6,577 nt of DNA, from assembly GCA_944391545.1 (NCBI GenBank), contig CALXTZ010000071.1:1-6577 (forward strand), in the 5' to 3' direction. Of the stretch, positions 1 through 5,734 are shown one piece after another. Numbering within the stretch: the first letter of the stretch is position 1; every line of letters starts with the position of its first letter. This DNA comes from an uncultured Alphaproteobacteria bacterium (GTDB lineage: Bacteria; Pseudomonadota; Alphaproteobacteria; CAAHEQ01; UBA3637). Made by a program: the position numbers and the translations under genes. The notes beneath the pieces are model-generated. The model was not told the origin of the DNA, ran no database searches, and saw only the letters and a program-made list of their open reading frames with translations.

Positions 1-33
1 TACTTATTGTTGATATCATTTTTTGTAGATTTG

Positions 34-65
34 TTGTGCCAGGGGGGGGGGGGGTAATGTATGAT
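34..65 (+). promoter_or_regulatory. Candidate promoter of the pilin-like gene, G tract within the spacer
   Basis: TATGAT at 60-65 matches the -10 consensus at five of six positions and would place the transcription start near 72, leaving about 26 bases of leader containing the Shine-Dalgarno. The best upstream partner is TTGTGC (34-39, only three of six matches), giving a 20-base spacer; removing three G's would give the optimal 17. A second, perfect TATAAT at 79-84 is too close to the ribosome binding site to give a leader with a usable Shine-Dalgarno. The assignment is tentative because the -35 is weak. Confidence 0.35.
42..54. repeat. Homopolymeric G tract (13 G) upstream of the pilin-like gene
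   Basis: Thirteen consecutive G residues lie 43 bases before the start codon of the pilin-like gene, in an otherwise AT-rich region. Runs of this length are prone to slipped-strand length change. The tract sits just upstream of a -10-like TATGAT (60-65) and just downstream of a weak -35-like TTGTGC (34-39), so its length would set the promoter spacing. The run itself is seen directly; a regulatory role is inferred. An assembly or sequencing error in the exact G count is possible. Confidence 0.9.
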
Positions 66-84
66 GTTTTCGAATCGATATAAT

Positions 85-93
85 AGAGGAGAG
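85..93 (+). promoter_or_regulatory. Ribosome binding site of the pilin-like gene
   Basis: A purine-rich AGAGGAGAG with GGAG at 88-91 ends six bases before ATG 98. It supports that ATG as the start rather than the internal ATG at 188, which has no comparable Shine-Dalgarno. Confidence 0.75.
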
Positions 94-97
94 AATA

Positions 98-1549
98 ATG
101 AAGAAATTGGAACAGTTTTTTGGAAAAAGAGTGTTTGGGAAAGGGTCGCCCCGATCCCCCGCCTTCCGCGGGGCGACCCTTGATGAGATGAAGCGTTCGG
201 GACACACCGGCCGCAGCATGATTGAAATGCTGGGTGTCTTGGCAATTATCGGCGTGTTAAGCGTTGCGGCATTGGCCGGATTAACATACGCGATGAATAA
301 ACACCGAGCTAATACCATTTACAATGATGTCCATTTATTGGCGTTACATGTGATGGATACGGGGAAAGATACGGTGCCAGCAGATTTTTATCCGGATTCC
401 GGCAGGACATACAGTTTGGATACGACAACCTATGCGGACGGGTTTGTTGTGAAAGTGGCCGATGTATCGGAAAAGGTGTGTGACCGAATTATGGAAGTCA
501 ATGATCCGTCAATTGAAAAGATTTATGTCGGCAGTGAAGAAACAACGACGTGTTCTGGAACCCAAACGATGGGGTTTATGTTTTTGTATGACGGAGCATT
601 GGCATCGGGTGGTTCCGGCACCGACCCCGATCCCGTTGACCCGTGTGAGGGGATTATTCCCTCAACGGATTGTAGTATCGCATCTGATGAAACGGATAGC
701 AATGGCTGTGTGACGGTTCAGAAAATCACCTGTACAGGGGATACGTATTGTTCGGTGAATACGTGTGAACCATGCCCTGCGGCAGAAACATGTGAGGGTG
801 AAAGTTGTTGTGCGTTAACGGGCCCCAATGATGTCTGCGGTCGTCCGACAAAAGAAATCGGAACAATAAGCGTTTTGATAGATTCGGCATTAAATGAAAA
901 CGGATGTTGTTATCATCCGGGAACGACGCAAGAAAGTTGTTCTCTTTATCCGATAACACCCGAAACTTGTACACCGACCTGTGACGGGACGTGCCAAAGT
1001 GACGGTTCTTGTCGTCCGAATTGTGAGACTGGCTCAACATACAATGAAACTGCTGGGAAGTGTTGCGAAGATTTAACGGCAGCGTCGTGTCAAATGTTAA
1101 CGTCCGCCGCATCGGGTGTTTGTCCAGCATTAGCCAATGTTGCGGATGGAACCGCGTGTACCACGACTGAAGGTACTGACGGTACCTGTCAAAGTGGCGT
1201 GTGTGAAGCAACCGTGACAGCTTCCTGCGATGAGGGAACAACTGTTACAGGGCTTAACAACAGCCACGAATATTGTATGAGTAACGGTACAATGACTTGG
1301 TCTAATGCTTTTACTTGGTGTGAGGCGCGTGGTCGCCATTTAGCTTCTATGGAAGAGATGTGTCCCGGTTGGGATGGAGAAGTGGGCGATGAGAAGTGTT
1401 CAAATCTGGTTGGGGCCTCTTCTGAAAGTCATTGCAGTTGGTCAGCCACTCCCTTTGATTCCATTAAGGCATTTTACGTTGTTTTATCTACGGGAAATGT
1501 AGGCAGCACCATCAATGCCATGCCTACCTACTATGCATTTTGTTGGTAA
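98..1549 (+). CDS. Type IV pilin-like, cysteine-rich secreted protein with a C-terminal lectin-like domain
   Basis: The protein has 483 residues. Residues 36-54 read as a class III prepilin signal: a Gly38/Arg39 cleavage site, Glu43 at mature position +5, then a hydrophobic helix to about residue 65. Residues 70-168 look like a small pilin globular region with a Cys pair (128, 152). A Gly/Asp/Pro linker (171-182) leads into a tract with 33 cysteines from residue 183 to the end, including CC pairs and DGTCQS repeats, implying many disulfides outside the cytoplasm. Residues 391-482 carry a pattern like C-type-lectin or Lcl_C (DUF1566) domains: MTWSNAFTWCEARGRHLAS, then CSWSATP, then a final YYAFCW. 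The likely role is a surface or pilus-tip adhesin or minor pilin; ligand and assembly machinery are not visible. Oddities are a leader of 38 residues, Arg instead of Phe or Met at +1, a GC-rich inverted repeat in the leader coding, and different codon use after residue 380. The pilin N-terminus is fairly sure; the lectin fold is inferred from motif spacing. Confidence 0.85.
   Translation: MKKLEQFFGKRVFGKGSPRSPAFRGATLDEMKRSGHTGRSMIEMLGVLAIIGVLSVAALAGLTYAMNKHRANTIYNDVHLLALHVMDTGKDTVPADFYPDSGRTYSLDTTTYADGFVVKVADVSEKVCDRIMEVNDPSIEKIYVGSEETTTCSGTQTMGFMFLYDGALASGGSGTDPDPVDPCEGIIPSTDCSIASDETDSNGCVTVQKITCTGDTYCSVNTCEPCPAAETCEGESCCALTGPNDVCGRPTKEIGTISVLIDSALNENGCCYHPGTTQESCSLYPITPETCTPTCDGTCQSDGSCRPNCETGSTYNETAGKCCEDLTAASCQMLTSAASGVCPALANVADGTACTTTEGTDGTCQSGVCEATVTASCDEGTTVTGLNNSHEYCMSNGTMTWSNAFTWCEARGRHLASMEEMCPGWDGEVGDEKCSNLVGASSESHCSWSATPFDSIKAFYVVLSTGNVGSTINAMPTYYAFCW
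141..181. repeat. GC-rich perfect inverted repeat inside the pilin leader coding
   Basis: Bases 141-153 (AAGGGTCGCCCCG) and 169-181 are perfect reverse complements of 13 bases, separated by 15 bases. A competing inner stem pairs 157-162 (CCCCGC) with 168-173 (GCGGGG) across a five-base loop; the two structures share bases and exclude each other. The stretch is strikingly GC-rich compared with its flanks and encodes about residues 15-28 of the predicted leader, ending six bases before an in-frame ATG at 188. There is no T tract, so it is not an intrinsic terminator. It may be an mRNA structure or a small palindromic element inserted in frame. Confidence 0.85.
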
Positions 1550-1670
1550 GTTTTGTCCCGATTTTTATAGCTTCAATCTGCTTTTTTAAAAATGGATTAA
1601 GTTTGATGTTAAGATTAAAAATATCTTTTGTCAATTTTGGGGAATTGTGATTTATGTAACCTTTTACTAT

Positions 1671-1698
1671 AAAAGGAGAGGGTTCCCTCTCCTTTTTT
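1671..1698. terminator. Shared terminator between convergent genes
   Basis: An 11-bp stem (1671-1681 with 1686-1696, loop GTTC) has a GC core GGAGAGG/CCTCTCC. Read rightward it is followed by six T's (1693-1698); read leftward by TTTTATAG. It lies 16 bases after the stop of the leftward 456-residue gene and about 120 bases after the stop of the pilin-like gene, so it probably ends both. The rightward form has the better T tract. The 1550-1670 interval before it is AT-rich and holds no gene I can support. Confidence 0.85.
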
Positions 1699-1712
1699 AA
1701 GGTAATCAAATA

Positions 1713-3083
1713 TTACGAATATGACCGTTCTTCTTTTCCGAATTTTTCCCAAAAAACAGGCAATCCATTGTCTCTATATAAGCCTTTTTTCAATTTAAAA
1801 GTTCCCTCTTTGCCGGCGTTAATCATGTTGCAAAAAGATTTAACGTAATGATAAAAACCGATGGACGGTTGACCGTACAAGCGGCCCGGTTGATAAAGCA
1901 CTTCTTTGGTTTGCGCATTCACATACGGTTCGATGTCAATACGTGACAACCATCTGTCCGGGCAACATTTGTTGACGCCGATAGCAATTAAGCTGCCGGA
2001 ACCGATGCTTCTGGGAACATATTTGCTGTGATTTTCTCCGTCGGCAGCCATGCAGGTTTCCGTCATTTCGCCATCAGTTCCGATATGATTTTGCCACCAT
2101 ACGTATGTGGATTTGCGAGCTATCGTTGCCGGATGATTGGAAATCATTATCAGGTCAATTGCAAATTTAGTCATGTCTTCCGTTTCTTTTAAATCAAAAG
2201 AGGAAGCTCTTTCTAAATAGTGATCAGCCGTAAATTGGAAATCTTTTAATAAAGGCTTGTAGATTTCCGTTATGGTTTTGACTGCTTGGGAAATTTGTTC
2301 AAAGTCAGATTGCCCCTTCGTTTGGAAAGAACGATAATAAGAGGCCAATAAATAAAAATCCAATTCATTTCTTAACCCGACAAATTGAGACTTTCGGTTC
2401 ATGTCATCGGATCTGAATTTTTTAAATCCCGTGTAATCGGCATTTTGTAAAAACGGAACATAATCAGCCATATAATCCGGCTCTTTTTTCATTTCATGAA
2501 GAAAAAGAGTCATGTTTTTGCATCGTTGATATAAAAAGCGGCCGGCGCGCATGGTTTGATTTTGATAGATGAACGTCATGTCGTTTAAATCAACTTTTAA
2601 CGATTGAGACGGCGGTAGCGCAGCTTTAAAGTCATTTTCAATCTTTTGCAGGATTTGTTTTTGCGTTAAAATAGGTTCCACTTCATAATAAAGAGTTGAT
2701 TTATCTCGGAATAAGGCCGGATAAGCCGGTTTCTTTTGCTGACGAAGATGGATTCCTTTTCGGATCGTTTGGCTTAAAATGTCTTTGTAGATATCAGCCT
2801 GCGCACAGCTTTCCGTAACAAATTGTCGTAAGGCCGGCAACGGATCCGGTTGATTTAAAATTTTCTCCAAAGCTTTGTATTTATCGTGAATGTTGAATGA
2901 GAACCGTTGACTTAACCGGTATAATTGCGCCAATTCTTCAATTAATTCATTTTGACAGGCCGGATATACCGGTCGTGGCATCAGACAGGACAGAATAAAG
3001 ACCCCTTGTTCCAAGTATTCTTTGTGCGCATCTTCGTTAATTTTTTGAATTTCTTCATCTGTTAAAAGTTTGTAATCGGGCAT
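1713..3083 (-). CDS. Uncharacterised protein, 456 residues
   Basis: I cannot assign a function. The start at 3083 (MPDYKLLTDEE) is chosen over the upstream in-frame ATG at 3149 because AAGGAG lies seven bases before it and a good promoter ends just upstream, inside the longer reading. Residues 1-300 appear mostly helical and charged, with no signal peptide or membrane segment, suggesting a cytoplasmic protein. Residues 308-420 look like a separate conserved domain: LIMISNHPATIARKST, then W329/W330, TCM at 343-345, GSGSLIAIGV at 361-370, a PDRWLSRIDIEPYVN strand pair, and RLYG (401-404) before YHYVKSFCNMIN. From memory, a pattern of the form HPxxIAxxST...W...CM...GSLIA...RxxIxPF...YG recurs in uncharacterised bacterial and phage proteins; I could not check this. 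It has its own promoter and ends in the convergent terminator, so it is probably monocistronic. Confidence 0.8.
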   Translation of the reverse strand: MPDYKLLTDEEIQKINEDAHKEYLEQGVFILSCLMPRPVYPACQNELIEELAQLYRLSQRFSFNIHDKYKALEKILNQPDPLPALRQFVTESCAQADIYKDILSQTIRKGIHLRQQKKPAYPALFRDKSTLYYEVEPILTQKQILQKIENDFKAALPPSQSLKVDLNDMTFIYQNQTMRAGRFLYQRCKNMTLFLHEMKKEPDYMADYVPFLQNADYTGFKKFRSDDMNRKSQFVGLRNELDFYLLASYYRSFQTKGQSDFEQISQAVKTITEIYKPLLKDFQFTADHYLERASSFDLKETEDMTKFAIDLIMISNHPATIARKSTYVWWQNHIGTDGEMTETCMAADGENHSKYVPRSIGSGSLIAIGVNKCCPDRWLSRIDIEPYVNAQTKEVLYQPGRLYGQPSIGFYHYVKSFCNMINAGKEGTFKLKKGLYRDNGLPVFWEKFGKEERSYS

Positions 3084-3090
3084 CAGGGAA

Positions 3091-3096
3091 CTCCTT
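3091..3096 (-). promoter_or_regulatory. Ribosome binding site deciding the start of the 456-residue gene
   Basis: On the minus strand AAGGAG lies seven bases upstream of ATG 3083, an ideal spacing. No such site precedes the in-frame ATG at 3149, so the shorter reading is preferred. Confidence 0.8.
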
Positions 3097-3105
3097 ATTT
3101 TATTA

Positions 3106-3134
3106 AGTATAAGCAGTTCGTGGCGAAAAGTAAA
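3106..3134 (-). promoter_or_regulatory. Sigma-70 type promoter of the 456-residue gene
   Basis: On the minus strand TTTACT (3129-3134, four of six matches to TTGACA) is followed after exactly 17 bases by TATACT (3106-3111, five of six matches to TATAAT). The expected start near 3099 leaves a short leader containing the AAGGAG site. Confidence 0.65.
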
Positions 3135-3154
3135 GAAAAAAGTGTACAAAAATT

Positions 3155-3180
3155 AAAAATCCAAAAGGACTACGATTTTT
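3155..3180 (-). terminator. Possible weak terminator of the 214-residue gene
   Basis: Seven-base arms AAAAATC and GATTTTT (3174-3180 and 3155-3161) flank the TAG stop and are followed on the minus strand by further T-rich sequence. The stem is AT-rich and the loop is 12 bases, so it would be a poor hairpin. Read-through into the next gene is plausible. Confidence 0.3.
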
Positions 3181-3814
3181 CCAAAATTTTATTCTTTTCA
3201 AGAATGCGTAAAACAATGGTTCCGATCTGTCGTTCCGCCGCCACAGGAGAAGTTGTGAGCTTTTTAACGTCATATCCGCCGTCAATCAAATTTTGAACCA
3301 GTCCTTTATAATCAAAATGATCTTCAAAAGAATCCGGCAGTTTTTCCAGACGAGCTTGCAGGTGATTCAACGCGCGCAAAATATATGCAGGGCCCTGCGG
3401 AATGGTTTCTTGAAATCCTTTTTCCAAGAAAAAAGAAATGGAATGTTCTTGGTTTGTCAGATAATGTTGATGTTTTTCACGCCATTTGTCGGATAAAAGA
3501 AAACGCCCGTTTTGATTAAAGGTACCGTCAATTCCGATGAGAAAAGAAAGCGCGCATGTTTTTTCGGCGGTTTTAATGAATTGAGGCGAATCATGATCGA
3601 CTTTTCCCATCAAAAAATAAGGAATCCGAATCAACCCTTTGTTCAAAGAGGCTTTCAAATGATTTAAAATATAAGCCCCGATAACCGTTACATCTTCTTG
3701 AGGCGTGAAGGGCAGGTGAATGAAAGAGGCGGATCCTTTTCGCGCAATTTGAATATAAGCTTTTGCCAAATCTTCGTTTTTCCAAGACCCGATAACGTAA
3801 AATAATGTATACAC
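3170..3814 (-). CDS. Uncharacterised protein, 214 residues, GTG start
   Basis: I do not recognise the family. The start codon is GTG at 3814, preceded after eight bases by AAAGGA, which makes it convincing despite the non-ATG codon. The protein has no signal peptide or clear membrane helix and looks like a soluble mixed alpha/beta protein. It opens with a hydrophobic strand (YTLFYVIGSW), has a second (LIRIPYFLMG, 61-70) followed by KVDHDSPQFI, a third (CALSFLIGIDGTFNQNGRF, 87-105), and a charged helical C-terminus (about 144-214). The reading frame is open and ends in TAG. It lies 24 bases after the rpsA terminator hairpin and 86 bases before the next leftward gene. No promoter is obvious between the terminator and the GTG, so expression may rely on rpsA read-through or a promoter inside rpsA. 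Confidence 0.7.
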   Translation of the reverse strand: MYTLFYVIGSWKNEDLAKAYIQIARKGSASFIHLPFTPQEDVTVIGAYILNHLKASLNKGLIRIPYFLMGKVDHDSPQFIKTAEKTCALSFLIGIDGTFNQNGRFLLSDKWREKHQHYLTNQEHSISFFLEKGFQETIPQGPAYILRALNHLQARLEKLPDSFEDHFDYKGLVQNLIDGGYDVKKLTTSPVAAERQIGTIVLRILEKNKILEKS

Positions 3815-3822
3815 CGCTTATT

Positions 3823-3828
3823 TCCTTT
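3823..3828 (-). promoter_or_regulatory. Ribosome binding site for the GTG start of the 214-residue gene
   Basis: AAAGGA on the minus strand, eight bases upstream of GTG 3814. It decides the start, because no ATG in this frame is comparably placed. Confidence 0.7.
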
Positions 3829-3838
3829 CAATAACGGA

Positions 3839-3866
3839 AAAAAGGAGAGCAAGCGCTCTCCTTTTT
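3839..3866 (-). terminator. Rho-independent terminator of rpsA
   Basis: A 12-bp perfect stem (3839-3850 with 3855-3866, four-base loop) has GC core GGAGAGC/GCTCTCC. On the minus strand the core is followed by six T's. It begins 18 bases after the rpsA stop. Its arms share the 10-base AAAAGGAGAG and its complement with the terminator at 1671-1696. Confidence 0.9.
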
Positions 3867-3884
3867 CTTTCATCAGAACAAAGA

Positions 3885-5675
3885 TTATTCAGCTTTTTCT
3901 TCGGAGGCTTCAACAGCTTCTTCTTTTTCAGCTTTTTTCTTTGTTGTTTTCTTTTTAGCCGGTTTTTCTTCGGCTTTTTCTTCTTTGGCCTTTTTGGCGT
4001 TCTTCAAAGCAGCACCCAGGATGTCGCCTAAAGAAGCACCGGAATCCGTTGAACCGAATTCTTCCAAAGCTTGTTTTTCTTCTTGCACTTCACGCGCCTT
4101 GATGGACAACGTCAATTTGTGCGTTTTCGCATCAATCGTCATGACTTTGGCATCGACTTTTTCGCCGACGGCAAACCGATCCGGTTTTTGTTCGGAACGT
4201 TCTTTGGCTAAATCGGTTTTCTTGATAAAGCCTTTCATACCGTTGACGTCAACGTTAATGCCTGTTTCTTCGATGCCGGAGACAACCGCCGTGACAACAT
4301 CGCCTTTTTTGATGCTGCTGGCAGCGCCTTCAAACGGGTCGTTGGTCAATTGTTTAACGCCCAAGCTGACGCGTTCTTTTTCCACATCGATGTCCAAGAT
4401 TTTAGCTTGGATGGTTTGGCCTTTTTTGTAATCTTTGATGGCTTCTTCGCCCGGTTTGTCCCAAGACAAATCAGACATGTGAATCATGCCGTCAATTTCA
4501 GAATTCAAGCCCAAGAACAAACCGAATTCCGTAATGTTGCGGATGTCGCCTTCGATAACGTCGCCCACTTTATGGCTGTCAGCGAAAACTTTCCACGGAT
4601 TTTCCTGGCATTGTTTGATGCCCAAAGAAATCCGGCGTTTGCTTTGATCCACATCCAAAACGACAACATCGACTTCCTGGCTGGTTGAAACCAATTTGGA
4701 CGGATGAATGTTTTTCTTTGTCCAGCTCATTTCCGATACATGAACCAAACCTTCAATCCCTTGATCCAATTCAACAAAAGCACCGTAATCCGTGATATTC
4801 GTCACACGGCCTTTTAAGCGAGTCCCGACCGGGTATTTCGCATCAACGCCTTCCCACGGATCCACTTCCAATTGCTTCATGCCCAAGGAAATGCGTTGTG
4901 TGTCTTGGTTGAATTTAATAATTTGAACTTTGACATTTTGTCCGACAGACAAAGCTTCGCTCGGATGATTAATCCGTTTCCACGAAATGTCCGTGACATG
5001 CAGCAAGCCGTCAACACCGCCCAAATCAATAAAGGCACCGTAATCCGTAATGTTTTTAACAACACCGTCAACGATTTGGCCTTCAGACAGGTTTTTGATG
5101 ATTTCGGAACGTTGTTCGGACCGGGATTCTTCCAAAACGGACCGGCGAGAAACAACGATATTGCCGCGTAATTTATCCATTTTCAAAATTTGGAACGGTT
5201 GAGCCACACCGATGAGCGGTGCAACGTCGCGAATCGGGCGAACATCAATTTGAGAACCGGGCAGGAAAGCCACGGCACCGTTTAAATCAACGGTAAAGCC
5301 GCCTTTAACGCGACCGAAAATCGTTCCGATGACATGTTCCCCTTTTTCCAAAGATTTTTCAAGTTCGGCCCAAGCTTCTTCCCGGCGTGCTTTTTCGCGA
5401 GATAAAACAACTTGGCCGTCTTTGTCTTCGTATTTGTCGACGAAAACGTCTACTTTGTCGCCGACTTTTAAATCAGCATTGGCACCGAATTCACGGACAG
5501 CAATGCGTCCTTCGGATTTTAAACCAACATCAACCGTGACAAAATCATCGTTCACGGCAACGATTGTTCCTTTGACAACAGTCCCTTGCAGACCTTTGTC
5601 CGCACCCATGTATTCGTCTAATAAAGCGGCGAAATCTTCTGTGGAAACAGGTGCATTTGTATTTACATTCGTCAT
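3885..5675 (-). CDS. rpsA: 30S ribosomal protein S1
   Basis: S1 binds mRNA on the 30S subunit and helps bring weakly structured or SD-poor messages to the ribosome. The 596-residue protein shows six S1/OB repeats at about 28-95, 112-178, 199-267, 284-354, 369-441 and 456-527. Repeats 3 and 4 are the most canonical (NITDYGAFIDLGGVDGLLHVTDISW and its near copy around residue 293), with repeat 5 as NITEFGLFLGL. Repeats 1 and 2 are the divergent ribosome-anchoring type. After the typical SLGDILGAALKNAK segment (548-561) comes a low-complexity Lys/Glu/Ala tail to residue 596, which makes the protein longer than the E. coli S1 of about 557 residues. The ATG at 5675 is supported by AAAAGGA ending ten bases upstream. 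It follows cmk by 59 bases, the usual order in proteobacteria, and ends at a strong terminator. The identification is secure. Confidence 0.98.
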   Translation of the reverse strand: MTNVNTNAPVSTEDFAALLDEYMGADKGLQGTVVKGTIVAVNDDFVTVDVGLKSEGRIAVREFGANADLKVGDKVDVFVDKYEDKDGQVVLSREKARREEAWAELEKSLEKGEHVIGTIFGRVKGGFTVDLNGAVAFLPGSQIDVRPIRDVAPLIGVAQPFQILKMDKLRGNIVVSRRSVLEESRSEQRSEIIKNLSEGQIVDGVVKNITDYGAFIDLGGVDGLLHVTDISWKRINHPSEALSVGQNVKVQIIKFNQDTQRISLGMKQLEVDPWEGVDAKYPVGTRLKGRVTNITDYGAFVELDQGIEGLVHVSEMSWTKKNIHPSKLVSTSQEVDVVVLDVDQSKRRISLGIKQCQENPWKVFADSHKVGDVIEGDIRNITEFGLFLGLNSEIDGMIHMSDLSWDKPGEEAIKDYKKGQTIQAKILDIDVEKERVSLGVKQLTNDPFEGAASSIKKGDVVTAVVSGIEETGINVDVNGMKGFIKKTDLAKERSEQKPDRFAVGEKVDAKVMTIDAKTHKLTLSIKAREVQEEKQALEEFGSTDSGASLGDILGAALKNAKKAKEEKAEEKPAKKKTTKKKAEKEEAVEASEEKAE

Positions 5676-5707
5676 ATAAATTTATTCCTTTTCTTTATTC
5701 ATATTTG

Positions 5708-5728
5708 CCAGCCGGTTGTGTCCGGCGG
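5708..5728 (-). other. Hairpin in the cmk-rpsA intergenic region
   Basis: GCCGG (5711-5715) pairs with CCGGC (5722-5726) across six bases, extended by CC/GG past a bulged A. On the minus strand it is followed by CAAATATGAATAAAG, not a T tract, so it does not look like a terminator. It lies in the leader of rpsA, about 18 bases before the Shine-Dalgarno. Structured leaders take part in S1 autoregulation in E. coli; a similar role here is only a guess, and RNA processing between the two genes is another option. Confidence 0.4.
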
Positions 5729-5734
5729 TCTTTG

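Noticed and set aside
79..84. Perfect TATAAT just before the pilin-like gene
   Set aside because: Transcription from it would start inside the ribosome binding site, leaving almost no leader, and no acceptable -35 lies 16-18 bases upstream. A leaderless transcript cannot be excluded.
16..318. 100-codon minus-strand frame across the left edge
   Set aside because: It runs through the G tract and the pilin signal region, has a biased proline stretch from the tract, and has no support as a protein.
726..1241. Open frame of 171 codons on the minus strand inside the pilin-like gene
   Set aside because: It is antisense to a well-supported gene, and its His/Arg/Leu-rich composition is what a cysteine-rich forward frame produces on the opposite strand; no ribosome binding site or domain.
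1235..1549. Variable region of a diversity-generating retroelement
   Set aside because: The C-type-lectin-like end is the right kind of target, but there is no reverse transcriptase, no template repeat and no near-copy of this stretch in the window.
1640..1660. Short inverted repeat CAATT/AATTG after the pilin-like gene
   Set aside because: Five A/T-rich base pairs are expected by chance in this composition.
3985..5679. Several open frames of 99-148 codons on the plus strand opposite rpsA
   Set aside because: They mirror the rpsA codon pattern, have no recognisable domains, and overlap one another in different frames.
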